32,290 nt of DNA from NCBI GenBank assembly GCA_030655015.1, contig JAURWJ010000114.1, positions 1 through 32,290 of the forward strand. Reading direction: 5' to 3'. The notes beneath the pieces were generated by a model. The model was not told the origin of the DNA and made no database searches. It was given only the letters and a program-made list of their open reading frames with translations. Made by a program: the position numbers and the translations under genes. This DNA is from Methylotenera sp. (GTDB lineage: Bacteria; Pseudomonadota; Gammaproteobacteria; Burkholderiales; Methylophilaceae). Positions 7,399 through 16,213 of the stretch are shown here, in pieces (the stretch's first letter is position 1; each line of letters begins with the position of its first letter).

Positions 7399-9324
7399 TT
7401 AGTCCTTCTTCACTTCTTCAAACTCCGCATCTACTACATCACCATCCACCGTTTTTTCGCCTTCAGTGCTTGGCTGGGCGCTTTGCGTATTGGCTTCAGC
7501 TTGTTCCGCTGCGTACACTTTTTCGCCCAGTTTTTGTGAAGCTTCAGTTAAGGCTGCGGTTTTGGCTTCAATTGCGTCTTTATCATCTGACTGCAATACC
7601 TCCTCAACCTCTTTCAGCGCGGTTTCAATCGCTTCTTTTTCAGCAGCGTCTAGTTTATCGCCATGCTCAGCCAGTGATTTTTTCACTGAATGTACCATGC
7701 CATCTGCTGCATTGCGCGCATCTACTAACTCGCGATATTTTTTATCCTCATCTGCATATTTAATGGCATCTTCTTCCATTTGCTGAATTTCAGCTTCAGA
7801 TAAACCGCTATTGGCTTTAATGGTAATTTTATTTTCTTTACCAGTTGCTTTATCTTTGGCAGAAACATGCAAAATACCGTTGGCATCAATATCAAACGTC
7901 ACTTCAATTTGCGGCATGCCACGTGGTGCTGGTGGAATATCGCTTAAATTAAATTGACCTAACGATTTATTTGCCGCTGCCTTTTCACGTTCGCCTTGCA
8001 ACACTTGAATTGTCACGGCATTTTGGTTGTCGTCAGCGGTTGAGAACGTTTGCGATGCCTTGGTAGGAATCGTGGTGTTTTTCTTGATGACTTTAGTCAT
8101 CACGCCGCCCAAAGTTTCAATACCTAAAGAAAGTGGCGTTACATCCAGTAACAATACATCTTTAACATCGCCTTTAAGTACACCACCTTGAATCGCAGCA
8201 CCTACTGCTACCGCTTCATCAGGATTGACATCTTTACGTGGTTCTTTGCCGAAGATTTCTTTTACTTTCTCTTGCACTTTTGGCATACGGCTTTGACCAC
8301 CGACCAAAATCACGTCAGTAATATCGTCAATTGAAACGCCTGCATCTTTAATCGCTACACGGCATGGCGCCATCGTGCGTTCAATTAAATCTTCAACTAA
8401 TGATTCTAATTTCGCACGTGTGATTTTTACCACCAAGTGTTTAGGACCTGTTGCATCGGCCGTAATATATGGCAAATTCACTTCAGTTTGTGTAGCGCCT
8501 GACAACTCGATTTTTGCTTTTTCAGCCGCTTCTTTTAAGCGTTGTTTTGCCAGTAAATCATTGCGTAAATCAAGGCCGCCATTGTCTTTTTTGAACTCAT
8601 CAGCTAGAAAGTCGATTAAGCGGTTATCAAAGTCTTCGCCACCCAAGAATGTATCGCCATTGGTTGAAAGTACTTCAAATTGATGTTCGCCATCAATACT
8701 GGAAATCTCAATAATAGAAACGTCAAAAGTACCACCGCCCAAGTCATACACAGCAATTTTACGGTCACCTTCTTGTTTATCTAAACCAAAGGCAAGTGCT
8801 GCAGCTGTAGGCTCGTTAATAATACGTTTAACATCTAAGCCCGCGATACGCCCAGCATCTTTAGTCGCTTGGCGTTGGCTATCGTTAAAGTAAGCCGGCA
8901 CGGTAATCACCGCTTCAGTGACTTCTTCACCCAAGTAATCTTCGGCGGTTTTCTTCATTTTGCGCAAAACTTCAGCAGAAATTTGTGGCGGCGCCATTTT
9001 AACGCCGCGTATTTCCACCCAAGCATCGCCATTATCAGCTTTGGCAATGGTGTAAGGCATTAAACCGATGTCTTTTTGCACTTCTTTTTCTTCAAAACGG
9101 CGACCAATCAAACGCTTAACTGCGTAAAGCGTATTTTTGGGATTAGTCACTGCTTGGCGCTTAGCTGGTGCGCCCGCTAAAATTTCACCATCCTCTTGAT
9201 ACGCGATGATAGAAGGCGTGGTACGTGTGCCTTCAGAGTTTTCAATCACGCGTGGTTTGCCGCCTTCCATCACTGCTACGCAAGAGTTCGTTGTACCTAA
9301 GTCAATACCAATAATTTTGCCCAT
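7399..9324 (-). CDS. dnaK: chaperone protein DnaK (Hsp70)
   Basis: ATP-driven Hsp70 that folds and protects cytosolic proteins. The 641-residue protein has the actin-like ATPase domain ([15 protein letters not shown] from residue 8, [53 protein letters not shown]), the [18 protein letters not shown] linker, the substrate-binding beta domain, and a charged C-terminal lid ending in EFEEVKKD, like the EEVKDKK tail of E. coli. The start ATG has AAAGGA seven bases upstream. It lies between grpE and dnaJ, with its own sigma-32-like promoter in the 211-base gap upstream. Confidence 0.99.
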   Translation of the reverse strand: MGKIIGIDLGTTNSCVAVMEGGKPRVIENSEGTRTTPSIIAYQEDGEILAGAPAKRQAVTNPKNTLYAVKRLIGRRFEEKEVQKDIGLMPYTIAKADNGDAWVEIRGVKMAPPQISAEVLRKMKKTAEDYLGEEVTEAVITVPAYFNDSQRQATKDAGRIAGLDVKRIINEPTAAALAFGLDKQEGDRKIAVYDLGGGTFDVSIIEISSIDGEHQFEVLSTNGDTFLGGEDFDNRLIDFLADEFKKDNGGLDLRNDLLAKQRLKEAAEKAKIELSGATQTEVNLPYITADATGPKHLVVKITRAKLESLVEDLIERTMAPCRVAIKDAGVSIDDITDVILVGGQSRMPKVQEKVKEIFGKEPRKDVNPDEAVAVGAAIQGGVLKGDVKDVLLLDVTPLSLGIETLGGVMTKVIKKNTTIPTKASQTFSTADDNQNAVTIQVLQGEREKAAANKSLGQFNLSDIPPAPRGMPQIEVTFDIDANGILHVSAKDKATGKENKITIKANSGLSEAEIQQMEEDAIKYADEDKKYRELVDARNAADGMVHSVKKSLAEHGDKLDAAEKEAIETALKEVEEVLQSDDKDAIEAKTAALTEASQKLGEKVYAAEQAEANTQSAQPSTEGEKTVDGDVVDAEFEEVKKD

Positions 9325-9360
9325 GTTGTGTTCCTTTTACTTTAATTTTTAATTAACCGC

Positions 9361-9515
9361 CGATAAATGCAGATAAAAACAGGTGTGTTTCATTTGCGTT
9401 GATAAAGGAGGCTTAAATTTTTAACCTTGTTTATATGATGGTGATTGTTTTTACAAATTCAAGTGTTTGCTTTTATCCGTTTGGCCTATTTTAATATCGG
9501 CATTCATCTGCGGCT
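9361..9515. repeat. two related inverted copies of an ATCTGC-type motif around the dnaK promoter
   Basis: Within the grpE-dnaK gap, CGATAAATGCAGATAAAAAC (9361-9380) and CGGCATTCATCTGCGGCTAAA (about 9498-9517, plus strand) are diverged inverse copies of one motif; the shared core is GCAGAT with a preceding AT-rich spacer. Motifs of this kind recur in many proteobacterial intergenic regions. They flank the sigma-32-like promoter. The similarity is imperfect and the call is tentative. Confidence 0.3.
9436..9463 (-). promoter_or_regulatory. sigma-32-like promoter for dnaK
   Basis: On the minus strand CTTGAAT (9457-9463), a 13-base spacer and CACCATCA (9436-9443) resemble the heat-shock consensus CTTGAAA-N13-CCCCATNT, with one mismatch in the -35 and two in the -10 (one of them CACC for CCCC). 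It would give dnaK a leader of about 105 bases. It is weaker than the promoter ahead of grpE, but the independent gap of 211 bases supports a separate dnaK start. Confidence 0.5.
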
Positions 9516-9535
9516 AAAACAAGTTTTTAAATTGA

Positions 9536-10060
9536 TTATTTAGCGACCATTACCAAAGCAGGGCGTAGCACACGATCATTCAATGTGTAGCCCTTTTGTA
9601 GCACGCTAGTCACTGTATTTGGTTCGCCGCTGTTTTCAAGCATGCTGATCGCTTGATGCTTATTGGGATCAAATTTTTCACCAACAGGATTGATTTCAGC
9701 GATGTTGAATTTTTCAAAAACGCTAGCAAGTTGTTTGGTCGTTAGCTCAACGCCATCTTTATAACTTTGAACGTCTGCCGCCTCAATTAACAAGGCTGCA
9801 TCCAAACTATCTTTTACCGCCAATAATTCATTTGAGAATTTTTCTAAGGCAAATTTACGCGCTTTATCAATATCATCCATGGCACGGCGGCGAATATTTT
9901 CACCTTCGGCTTTTACATAAAGTACGTTGGCCTTTGCTTCTTCTAAAGCGGCTTCCAGTTCGGCAATCCTGTTTTCAGTTGATGTCTCAACCTCAGGCGT
10001 TGGATTATTTTCGGCAGCGATTTCTACTTCAGGCTGCGTTGCAGATTGTTCTTCTTGCAT
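9536..10060 (-). CDS. grpE: nucleotide exchange factor GrpE
   Basis: Releases ADP from DnaK. The 174-residue protein has the usual acidic, low-complexity N-terminus (about residues 1-28), a long coiled coil ([33 protein letters not shown] and on), and the C-terminal beta domain with the GrpE signature ending in [20 protein letters not shown]. Length is usual. It leads the grpE-dnaK-dnaJ set and has a consensus heat-shock promoter 34 bases upstream of its ATG. Confidence 0.97.
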   Translation of the reverse strand: MQEEQSATQPEVEIAAENNPTPEVETSTENRIAELEAALEEAKANVLYVKAEGENIRRRAMDDIDKARKFALEKFSNELLAVKDSLDAALLIEAADVQSYKDGVELTTKQLASVFEKFNIAEINPVGEKFDPNKHQAISMLENSGEPNTVTSVLQKGYTLNDRVLRPALVMVAK

Positions 10061-10093
10061 GTATTTCCCCGGTTATTATTAACACTGAATACA

Positions 10094-10121
10094 AAATGGG
10101 GATGCGATTTTTTATTTCAAG
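10094..10121 (-). promoter_or_regulatory. consensus sigma-32 heat-shock promoter for grpE
   Basis: On the minus strand CTTGAAA (10115-10121), exactly 13 bases, then CCCCATTT (10094-10101): a complete match to the sigma-32 (RpoH) consensus. Transcription would start near 10087, about 27 bases before the grpE ATG. It lies in the 78-base gap after waaC. Placement, orientation and perfect match make this a strong call. Confidence 0.88.
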
Positions 10122-10138
10122 CGTAACTGTTTAAGTTT

Positions 10139-11110
10139 TTAGAAATTATTATTGAGCATTTTATCGAGTGCTGTGGTGACATCTTCGACGGATGGAATTG
10201 TGCCAATGTTTCCAAGGTTAATGGCAGGCGCCTGTGCGCCGGCGTAAACGCCTGTTAGTGCTGGATTGGTGTCTGTGTAAATGGCAATCGTTGGAATGCC
10301 AAGTGCAGTTGCCAAGTGTGATAACCCAGTATCCACCCCAATGGCGGCCTTGGCCTGACCGATGACGTTAGCCAATTGAGTGATTGTTAATTTAGGTAGT
10401 ACCGTAGCGTTACCAAGCGCACTGGCAATGAATTCTGCGCGCATTAGTTCAGCTTCGCTTGCCCAAGGCAAAATGAGGCCAATTTGTAGTTCGGCTAACT
10501 TTTTACCTAGCGCAACCCAGTGTTCTATAGGCCATAGCTTGCTGTCACGGCTAGTGCCATGCAAGCCAACAATATAAGGCGCTTTAAGAGTTAGTTGAGA
10601 TTGCATGGCTGCTGTAATGCCGTAATTAGGCAGGCCACTTGGGATAGGATACCCCAGCGCCAGTGCTGCCAATGTGCGATTGCGTGCTACCGCGTGCTCG
10701 GCGCGTGAAACCTGATGTGTTGTGTCGTAAAAATAACTGGCGAGTGGTTCGCGCGCAGAATTTTTATCATAGCCGTGTTTTTTGCCCTGGCTCAAATAAG
10801 TGAGTAAAGCACTTTTTAATAAACCTTGTGTGTCTAGCACAAGGTCATATCGCTGTTGTGAAAGCTGCTGCTTTGCTACTTTGATTTCTGACCAGGTTTT
10901 TTTTGTGAATAATGCTTTGCGCCAACGGCGAATGGCGACTGGAATCACATGCTTAACGCTGGGGTGCAGCTTTGGAATATCAGCAAAACCGGCTTCTACC
11001 ACCCAGTCAATTTCAGTGTCAGGATAATGGTTCAGGATGTCATTGATAATGGGTAAATTATGAACAACATCGCCTAAAGACGAAGTTTTAACAATAAGCA
11101 ATTTCAGCAT
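10139..11110 (-). CDS. waaC: LPS heptosyltransferase I (WaaC)
   Basis: Adds the first L-glycero-D-manno-heptose from ADP-heptose to Kdo of the LPS inner core, at the cytosolic face of the inner membrane. GT9 family. Seen: the opening MLKLLIVKTSSLGDVVHNLP, typical of WaaC; VDWVVEAGF-like segment; LHGTSRDSKLWP in the middle; and GVDTGLSHLATALGIPTIAIY near the C-terminus, the donor-binding loop. I choose the ATG at 11110 (323 residues; E. coli WaaC has 319) over an upstream TTG at 11170, because the family begins there. It is divergent from waaG with a short shared regulatory gap (11111-11172). Confidence 0.92.
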   Translation of the reverse strand: MLKLLIVKTSSLGDVVHNLPIINDILNHYPDTEIDWVVEAGFADIPKLHPSVKHVIPVAIRRWRKALFTKKTWSEIKVAKQQLSQQRYDLVLDTQGLLKSALLTYLSQGKKHGYDKNSAREPLASYFYDTTHQVSRAEHAVARNRTLAALALGYPIPSGLPNYGITAAMQSQLTLKAPYIVGLHGTSRDSKLWPIEHWVALGKKLAELQIGLILPWASEAELMRAEFIASALGNATVLPKLTITQLANVIGQAKAAIGVDTGLSHLATALGIPTIAIYTDTNPALTGVYAGAQAPAINLGNIGTIPSVEDVTTALDKMLNNNF

Positions 11111-11172
11111 AATTGGCATTTTCGCATACAATTCAGCTTTAATAATCAGTTGATCATCGCGGTAACTCAATT

Positions 11173-12339
11173 TTGAAGTTTGCTTTTCTAATTTTTAAGG
11201 TATTTCCCTACGGCGGCGTGCAGCGCGACATGTTGAGAATCGCGCATGATTGCGTCAATGCCGGGCACGATGTCACGATTTATACCGGTGAGTGGCGTGG
11301 TGATATGCCGGATGCGCGGATTAATGTGGAGATTATGCCTAGCCGTGGCTGGTTGAATCATCAGCGACATCAATCGTTGATAAGCGCCATAAAGCAAGCT
11401 TTAGTAAAAGCCCCAGTAGATTTGGTGGTGGGATTCAACCGCATGGCAGGGCTGGATATCTATTATGCGGCTGACCCGTGTTACGTGCAGCGTGCGCATG
11501 AAGAGCGCTCTTGGTTGTATAGGCTGACGGGGCGTTATCGTTTTTTTGCCGCAGCTGAAAAAGCCGTGATGGACGCGCAAGGCAGCTGTCAGATTCTACT
11601 GCTGACTGAACGTGAGAAACAAAGCTTTCAGCAATGGTATGGTACGCCAGACGCACGTTTTTATTTATTGCCGCCCAGTATTCCGCTGCAAAAATTTGCC
11701 AACAAGCGCCGTGAAGCTTGCCGCGCGTACGCTAGGCAGCAATTCAACTTGCCAGCGGATGCTAATATTGTATTAACGGTAGGTTCTGCTTTTATACGTA
11801 AAGGCGTGGATAGAGCCATTGATGCCATTGTGGCTTTGCCAAAAGCCTTGCAGGATAAAACATGGTTGATTGCAATCGGTGAATATGAATCCAATAGCAA
11901 TATGTCGGCGTATTGCGAAAAGCGTGGCGTTGCACACAGATGCATTCACGTTGGCGGTCGTGCTGATGTTGCAGATTTAATGGTGGGGGCAGATGTATTT
12001 GCGCATCCTGCACGCTCTGAGTTGGCAGGTATTGTGCTGATTGAGGCGATGACCGCAGGTTTGCCGGTATTGGTGACGGATGTTTGCGGCTATGCACCGC
12101 GTATTGCTGAAGCGAATGCGGGGGTGGTGTTGCCATCACCTTATCGTCAACTAGAGATGAATAGTGCGCTTGCCATGATGTTGCAATCAACGCGGCAAGT
12201 TGAATGGCAAGAGAACGGCAGGCAATATACCTTACACATTAAAAATATTTCGTCTGCAAGTGCAGAGGCTGACTATATGATTAACTACGCCCATCAAAAA
12301 TTAGCACAAGCATATCAAGAGGCAACGTCACGTGGATAA
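11173..12339 (+). CDS. waaG: LPS core glycosyltransferase WaaG (HepII alpha-1,3-hexosyltransferase)
   Basis: GT4 enzyme that adds the first outer-core hexose to heptose II (glucose in E. coli). It resembles E. coli WaaG throughout: FKVFPYGGVQRDMLRIA at the start, VVGFNRMAGLDIYYAADPCY around residue 86-106, SAFIRKGVDRAIDAI, and the ExxGIVLIEA donor motif in ELAGIVLIEAMTAGLPVL near residue 280. The start is TTG (11173): no ATG precedes the conserved N-terminus, so TTG is the only plausible choice, with a weak ribosome binding site. 388 residues. The last bases overlap the waaP start by 8, indicating coupling. The acceptor and sugar are inferred from homology. Confidence 0.92.
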   Translation: MKFAFLIFKVFPYGGVQRDMLRIAHDCVNAGHDVTIYTGEWRGDMPDARINVEIMPSRGWLNHQRHQSLISAIKQALVKAPVDLVVGFNRMAGLDIYYAADPCYVQRAHEERSWLYRLTGRYRFFAAAEKAVMDAQGSCQILLLTEREKQSFQQWYGTPDARFYLLPPSIPLQKFANKRREACRAYARQQFNLPADANIVLTVGSAFIRKGVDRAIDAIVALPKALQDKTWLIAIGEYESNSNMSAYCEKRGVAHRCIHVGGRADVADLMVGADVFAHPARSELAGIVLIEAMTAGLPVLVTDVCGYAPRIAEANAGVVLPSPYRQLEMNSALAMMLQSTRQVEWQENGRQYTLHIKNISSASAEADYMINYAHQKLAQAYQEATSRG

Positions 12340-13156
12340 GCTAGAATTACCAGCAAATATTCGCCACCTTTTTGGCGTAGATACTTTTGCCCAAATCATG
12401 CAACTACAGGGGCAAGTTTACCGAGACGTAGCAGGGCGCCGTACCATTCAGCTTAAGTTGGCAGGTGGCAGTTATTTTGTTAAACAGCACTTTGGTGTGG
12501 GTTGGCGCGAAATTGTTAAGAGTTTTTTAAGCTTAAAAAAACCTATTTTAGGCGCACAGACTGAGGTTAATGCGATACGTAAGCTATATGAAATTGGCAT
12601 TGATACCACGCCACTGGTTGGCTTTGGTATCAAAGGCATTAACCCTGCAACGCAGCAATCCTTCGTAATTACTCAGGATTTAGGTGATATTGTCTCTTTA
12701 GAAGATTTATGTGCTGATTGGGGGAATAATCTACCAGGCGCCAATTTTAAGCGGCGTTTGATAGTGGCTGTGGCTGGCGTGGCGGCTAAACTTCATAAAA
12801 ACGGCGTTAATCATCGTGATTTTTACATTTGCCACTTGTGCTTAGATGCGCAGGCGTTAAAACAAAATCAAATTAAATTGTATTTAATTGATCTGCATCG
12901 CATGTTGATACATCACAAAGTTTCGATGACTGACAATATGAAAGATATCGCCGCGCTGTATTTTTCAAGTATGGATGCTGGCTTAACGTCACGTGATTAT
13001 CTACGCTTTAAGTACTATTATTCCAGTGAGGTTAGTGGCTGCACGCCTGATTTTTGGCGGCAAGTTGAATATAGAGCGAACAAGCTCTACGCTAAATTTC
13101 ATGGAGAGAAATTTCAAAAAAGGTTAGTGGCTGAAAAGGCTGCATTAAAAAAATGA
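12332..13156 (+). CDS. waaP: LPS core heptose(I) kinase WaaP
   Basis: Phosphorylates heptose I of the inner core, which helps outer membrane integrity. The 274-residue protein matches E. coli WaaP along its length: LQGQVYRDVAGRRT, the ATP lysine in YFVKQHF (K51), IVKSFLSLKKPILGA, ISLED-like VSLEDLCADW, the catalytic loop NHRDFYICH (H161, D163; E. coli WaaP uses Asp162) and LIDLHR (187-190, the DFG equivalent), then ALYFSSMDAGLTSRD. The start is GTG at 12332 inside the waaG stop region, with AAGAGG nine bases upstream. It ends 4 bases into the next kinase gene (ATGA overlap). Confidence 0.95.
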   Translation: MDKLELPANIRHLFGVDTFAQIMQLQGQVYRDVAGRRTIQLKLAGGSYFVKQHFGVGWREIVKSFLSLKKPILGAQTEVNAIRKLYEIGIDTTPLVGFGIKGINPATQQSFVITQDLGDIVSLEDLCADWGNNLPGANFKRRLIVAVAGVAAKLHKNGVNHRDFYICHLCLDAQALKQNQIKLYLIDLHRMLIHHKVSMTDNMKDIAALYFSSMDAGLTSRDYLRFKYYYSSEVSGCTPDFWRQVEYRANKLYAKFHGEKFQKRLVAEKAALKK

Positions 13157-13965
13157 CAACTCTATTTATAGCACCACAACATCAAAACACTTTAGCGCTC
13201 AATCAGCTGGCAGAGTTTGATGCGATATGGAATGTTAAAGTCGATTGGTTTGAAGCGCCAAATGAGCGTCGCGGCGGCTGGAGCGGTGTAGGGCGCATGC
13301 GCTTAAAAACTTCATCTGAGGCTAACTTGGGTGTATTTTTAAAGCGGCAAGAAAATCACGAGCGCCGTACGATGATGCATCCGATTAAGGGTGAACCTAC
13401 TTTTGCATGTGAGTTTAAGATGATGCAGTACTTGGCGAAACATCAAGTACCTTCACTTAAAGCCGTTGCTTTTGGTCAACGTAAGGTTAACGGCAACATG
13501 CAGGCACTTTTGATGACAGAAGAGCTGGTTGGGTTTATCCCGTTAGAGCAGGCCGTGATTCAGCTTTTTTCTGAAAAAAGACCTGCGCTCAGCGTGCAAA
13601 AAACACTGATTAAACAAGTGGCGTCTACAGTAAGTAAACTACATCAATCAGGTGTGCAGCATCGCTCTTTATATCCAAAACATCTGTTTGTTGATACGTC
13701 AAATGTGCAAGATGCGGTGGTGATTGATTTGGAGAAGTCACGTACGAAATTGCTACCATTTATGCGTACATTTTATGATTTATCTACCTTGAATCGTCAT
13801 TCAGAACATTGGAGCAGAGCGGCCAGGCTGTATTTTTATAAGCAGTATTTGGGTGTTAATCAACTTAATTTATGGCAGAAGTTTGTGTTGAAAATGATTG
13901 CAAAGCGTTCTTCACGTAAAAAAACACATAAAACGGCTAAAAAAACGTATCAAGGTACAAAGTAG
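13153..13965 (+). CDS. InaA/WapP-like lipopolysaccharide kinase family protein
   Basis: A 270-residue member of the Kdo/WaaP kinase family, closest in character to the InaA/WapP/WapQ proteins next to waaP in Pseudomonas. Seen: a putative ATP lysine in VFLKRQ (K64), FACEFKMMQYLAKHQVP helix, LLMTEEL hinge, the loop VQHRSLYPKHLFV (170-180) and VIDLEKSR (191-197). In the loop the position of the usual HRD aspartate is Ser172, while WaaP itself keeps Asp163. The C-terminus is highly basic (RSSRKKTHKTAKKTYQGTK), suiting a protein at the anionic membrane face. ATG at 13153 overlaps waaP. It may phosphorylate another core heptose, or be a catalytically altered partner; the substrate is not known. Confidence 0.8.
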   Translation: MTTLFIAPQHQNTLALNQLAEFDAIWNVKVDWFEAPNERRGGWSGVGRMRLKTSSEANLGVFLKRQENHERRTMMHPIKGEPTFACEFKMMQYLAKHQVPSLKAVAFGQRKVNGNMQALLMTEELVGFIPLEQAVIQLFSEKRPALSVQKTLIKQVASTVSKLHQSGVQHRSLYPKHLFVDTSNVQDAVVIDLEKSRTKLLPFMRTFYDLSTLNRHSEHWSRAARLYFYKQYLGVNQLNLWQKFVLKMIAKRSSRKKTHKTAKKTYQGTK

Positions 13966-13997
13966 TATAATTCGATTTTTTATTTGGATCGTTGAAA

Positions 13998-14642
13998 ATG
14001 ACTGAGCCCACCACCTATCGCGCACGTACCAATTATGATGAGCGCAAAGCGACAATCTATCAGCAGCGCAAAGTTCACAAACACGATAGTGAAATGAAGC
14101 TGCTGGATCGTGCTTTTTCTATTATTCCTAAAACGTTAGAGGTGATTGATTTACCTTGTGGTGGCGGACGTGTGTTTTTACGCTTGGCGAGCCATGGCTA
14201 CAAAGTAAGAGCGGGTGACTTATCTCCAGAGATGATTAAAATTGCACAAAAAAATGCGGATGCGGCAGGTTTGGGCATCACAGTAGATCATGCAGATGTG
14301 GAAAAACTACATTATGCGGATCAAAGTATTGATGCGATTGTTTGTTTCAGGCTTTTTCAGCATTTCCCAACACCGGCAATACGTCAACGTGCCGTGCGCG
14401 AGATGTGCCGTGTTGCCAAGCAATACGTAGTAATGTCTTATTTTAGCCCTTACTCATACACGCAAGCTAAATTGATATTACGTGAAAAACTAGGGGGTAG
14501 GAAATTACGTAAATATCCTACCAGTTTGAAAGAAGTAGAGGGTTATTTTGCAAACTCAGGTTATCGATTGGTAAAAGATTTTGCAGAATTAAACTTAATT
14601 AAAACATTGCATCTGGCTGTTTTTGAGCGCATCTCTGATTAA
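13998..14642 (+). CDS. class I SAM-dependent methyltransferase in the LPS core locus
   Basis: A 214-residue Rossmann methyltransferase. Motif I is VIDLPCGGGRVFLRLASHG (about residues 49-67), followed by an acidic motif II (VRAGDLSPEMIKIAQKNA), HADVEKLHYADQSIDAIVCF and LFQHFP. An ATG at 13998 is preferred over a TTG two codons upstream. TATAAT (13966-13971) lies in the 32-base gap after the kinase but lacks a -35. The gene overlaps the next kinase by 20 bases, so it is part of the same transcript. O-methylation of a core sugar or phosphate is the natural guess from context; sequence alone does not give the substrate. Confidence 0.8.
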   Translation: MTEPTTYRARTNYDERKATIYQQRKVHKHDSEMKLLDRAFSIIPKTLEVIDLPCGGGRVFLRLASHGYKVRAGDLSPEMIKIAQKNADAAGLGITVDHADVEKLHYADQSIDAIVCFRLFQHFPTPAIRQRAVREMCRVAKQYVVMSYFSPYSYTQAKLILREKLGGRKLRKYPTSLKEVEGYFANSGYRLVKDFAELNLIKTLHLAVFERISD

Positions 14643-16131
14643 CAATTTACTGCAGCTCTCATCTGGCGGTGAGTCTGACTTCAGTGTTGGGCTGCCTGGC
14701 GGCCCAACTTTATTCTGCGAGAAAATTGTACGCAGAGTGCCAGGTAAGCGTCTTGTTTGCCAAGGCGTTTGGTCTCAGCAAGCTGTTTATGCCAAGTTGT
14801 TTATTGGTAGTGATGCTGCCCGTTATTTTGAGCGTGATAAACGCGGTGTAACGTGTTTATTCAAAGCTGGGATTGCAAGCCCAGCAATATTGTTTGCTGG
14901 TTTGGCTGACGATAGCAAAACATATTTAATCATATTCTCCGCGATAGACTCCGCGCGCAATGCCGAAGATGTTTGGCAGGAGTTAGACTCGCCCCAACGT
15001 TTGATTTTGGCGCGTGCGCTAGTGCAAACCGTAGCGCAACATCATCAAGCTGGTTTGTTGCAAACGGATTTATACCTTAAAAATTTTTTGGTCCAACACG
15101 TGTTAAATCAAGTAGATTTAATCTACACGCTTGATGGTGACGGTATTCGGTCAATATCACCGTGGTTTAAAAAACGTCAAAAATTGCACAACTTGGCGAC
15201 GTTATTTTCCAAAATGGATGTACTTGATGATGTTTGGATGGCCGAGCTTTATGCGCAATATTGTTTGCAGATTGGTATTCCACATTCACTTGTAGATGAA
15301 ACTGAGGTTTGGCGCTTAACGCAGAAAATACGTCATCAGGTAGCAACGGGCTATGCGGATAAAAAAGTCTTTAGAAACTGTACCGATGTGAAAGTGGCGC
15401 GCAGTTTTAAACGCTTTCAGGCTGTGGCATCTGACTTTTGTGTGGAAAGCCAAGCGCTGGCATCGTTAGATGTGTTTCTGGCAGACTCAACGCTGAATAT
15501 CAAAAATGGTAATACTTGCACCATCGCTAAAGCCGTGGTGGCAAATAGGACTGTCATTGTTAAGCGTTATAACATCAAGCATTTTTGGCATGGGCTAAAC
15601 CGCGCTTTTCGGGTTAGTCGGGCGGCGAGATCTTGGGCGAACGCTTATCGCTTGATAATCTCTAATATTGCAACACCTAAGCCGCTGGCTTTAGTTGAGG
15701 AGCGTTTCGGATGTATTCGCCGTCGTGCTTATTATGTGAGTGAGTATATTGACGCGCCCGATGTAATGCAGTTTTTTGCGCAATCAACCAAGTTGGAAGA
15801 AAAACAAACCGTGGCGCATAACCTTGCGACTCTGTTTTATAAGTTGTATTTGCTTAAACTCTCGCATGGCGATTGCAAGGCGAGCAATATCAAGATTGTT
15901 AATTTTGCGCCAGTTTTAATTGATTTGGATGGGTTGCAAGCCCATTTTGGCAGTGTGGTTGGCAATTGGTGGTTTGAGCGTAAACATATCAAAGACTTAA
16001 AACGGTTGATGAGAAACTGGGCAAATGATGCGGAGGTAACTGCTTTGTTGAAGCAGGCATTTTTGTTGGAATACACAGCGCAAACCCCATCTGAAGATGA
16101 TGGCATCTTATTTCGTGCAGGGTTCGCCTAA
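14623..16131 (+). CDS. two-domain LPS-kinase-like protein (tandem WaaP/Kdo-kinase folds)
   Basis: A 502-residue protein with two kinase-like halves. First half: AKLF (K58), LLQTDLYLKNF (146-155, D149 in place of HRD aspartate) and LDGDGI (170-175). Second half: VIVKRYN (K314), LSHGDCKASNIKI (413-425, D417) and VLIDLDG (431-437). Both halves have a lysine, a catalytic-loop aspartate and a DxD/DFG equivalent, so both could be active. Proteins of this size and arrangement sit beside the carbamoyltransferase in the Pseudomonas core locus (PA5006 type). The start TTG (14623) overlaps the methyltransferase; it is the best candidate but not certain. The final codons begin a 20-bp tandem repeat. Confidence 0.78.
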   Translation: MSASLINNLLQLSSGGESDFSVGLPGGPTLFCEKIVRRVPGKRLVCQGVWSQQAVYAKLFIGSDAARYFERDKRGVTCLFKAGIASPAILFAGLADDSKTYLIIFSAIDSARNAEDVWQELDSPQRLILARALVQTVAQHHQAGLLQTDLYLKNFLVQHVLNQVDLIYTLDGDGIRSISPWFKKRQKLHNLATLFSKMDVLDDVWMAELYAQYCLQIGIPHSLVDETEVWRLTQKIRHQVATGYADKKVFRNCTDVKVARSFKRFQAVASDFCVESQALASLDVFLADSTLNIKNGNTCTIAKAVVANRTVIVKRYNIKHFWHGLNRAFRVSRAARSWANAYRLIISNIATPKPLALVEERFGCIRRRAYYVSEYIDAPDVMQFFAQSTKLEEKQTVAHNLATLFYKLYLLKLSHGDCKASNIKIVNFAPVLIDLDGLQAHFGSVVGNWWFERKHIKDLKRLMRNWANDAEVTALLKQAFLLEYTAQTPSEDDGILFRAGFA

Positions 16132-16180
16132 ACCGCTCACGCCTCGCCCAAACTGCGCAAGCCTCGCTTAAACAAGGTAA
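16121..16180. repeat. three imperfect 20-bp tandem units across the kinase stop codon
   Basis: Units at 16121-16140, 16141-16160 and 16161-16180 share the core CGCCTAAAC / CGCCCAAAC / CGCTTAAAC with exact 20-base spacing. The first unit contains the kinase stop codon (TAA at 16129-16131). The period is not a multiple of three, so copy number would change the frame beyond the stop but not the protein. It occupies most of the 82-base gap before the carbamoyltransferase gene. Confidence 0.55.
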
Positions 16181-16213
16181 AATAATGAAAAATGAACTCA
16201 CGAGAGTATTAGC

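Noticed and set aside
9400-9412. GATAAAGGAGGC as a ribosome binding site
   Set aside because: It is on the plus strand with no ORF following; both neighbouring genes are on minus.
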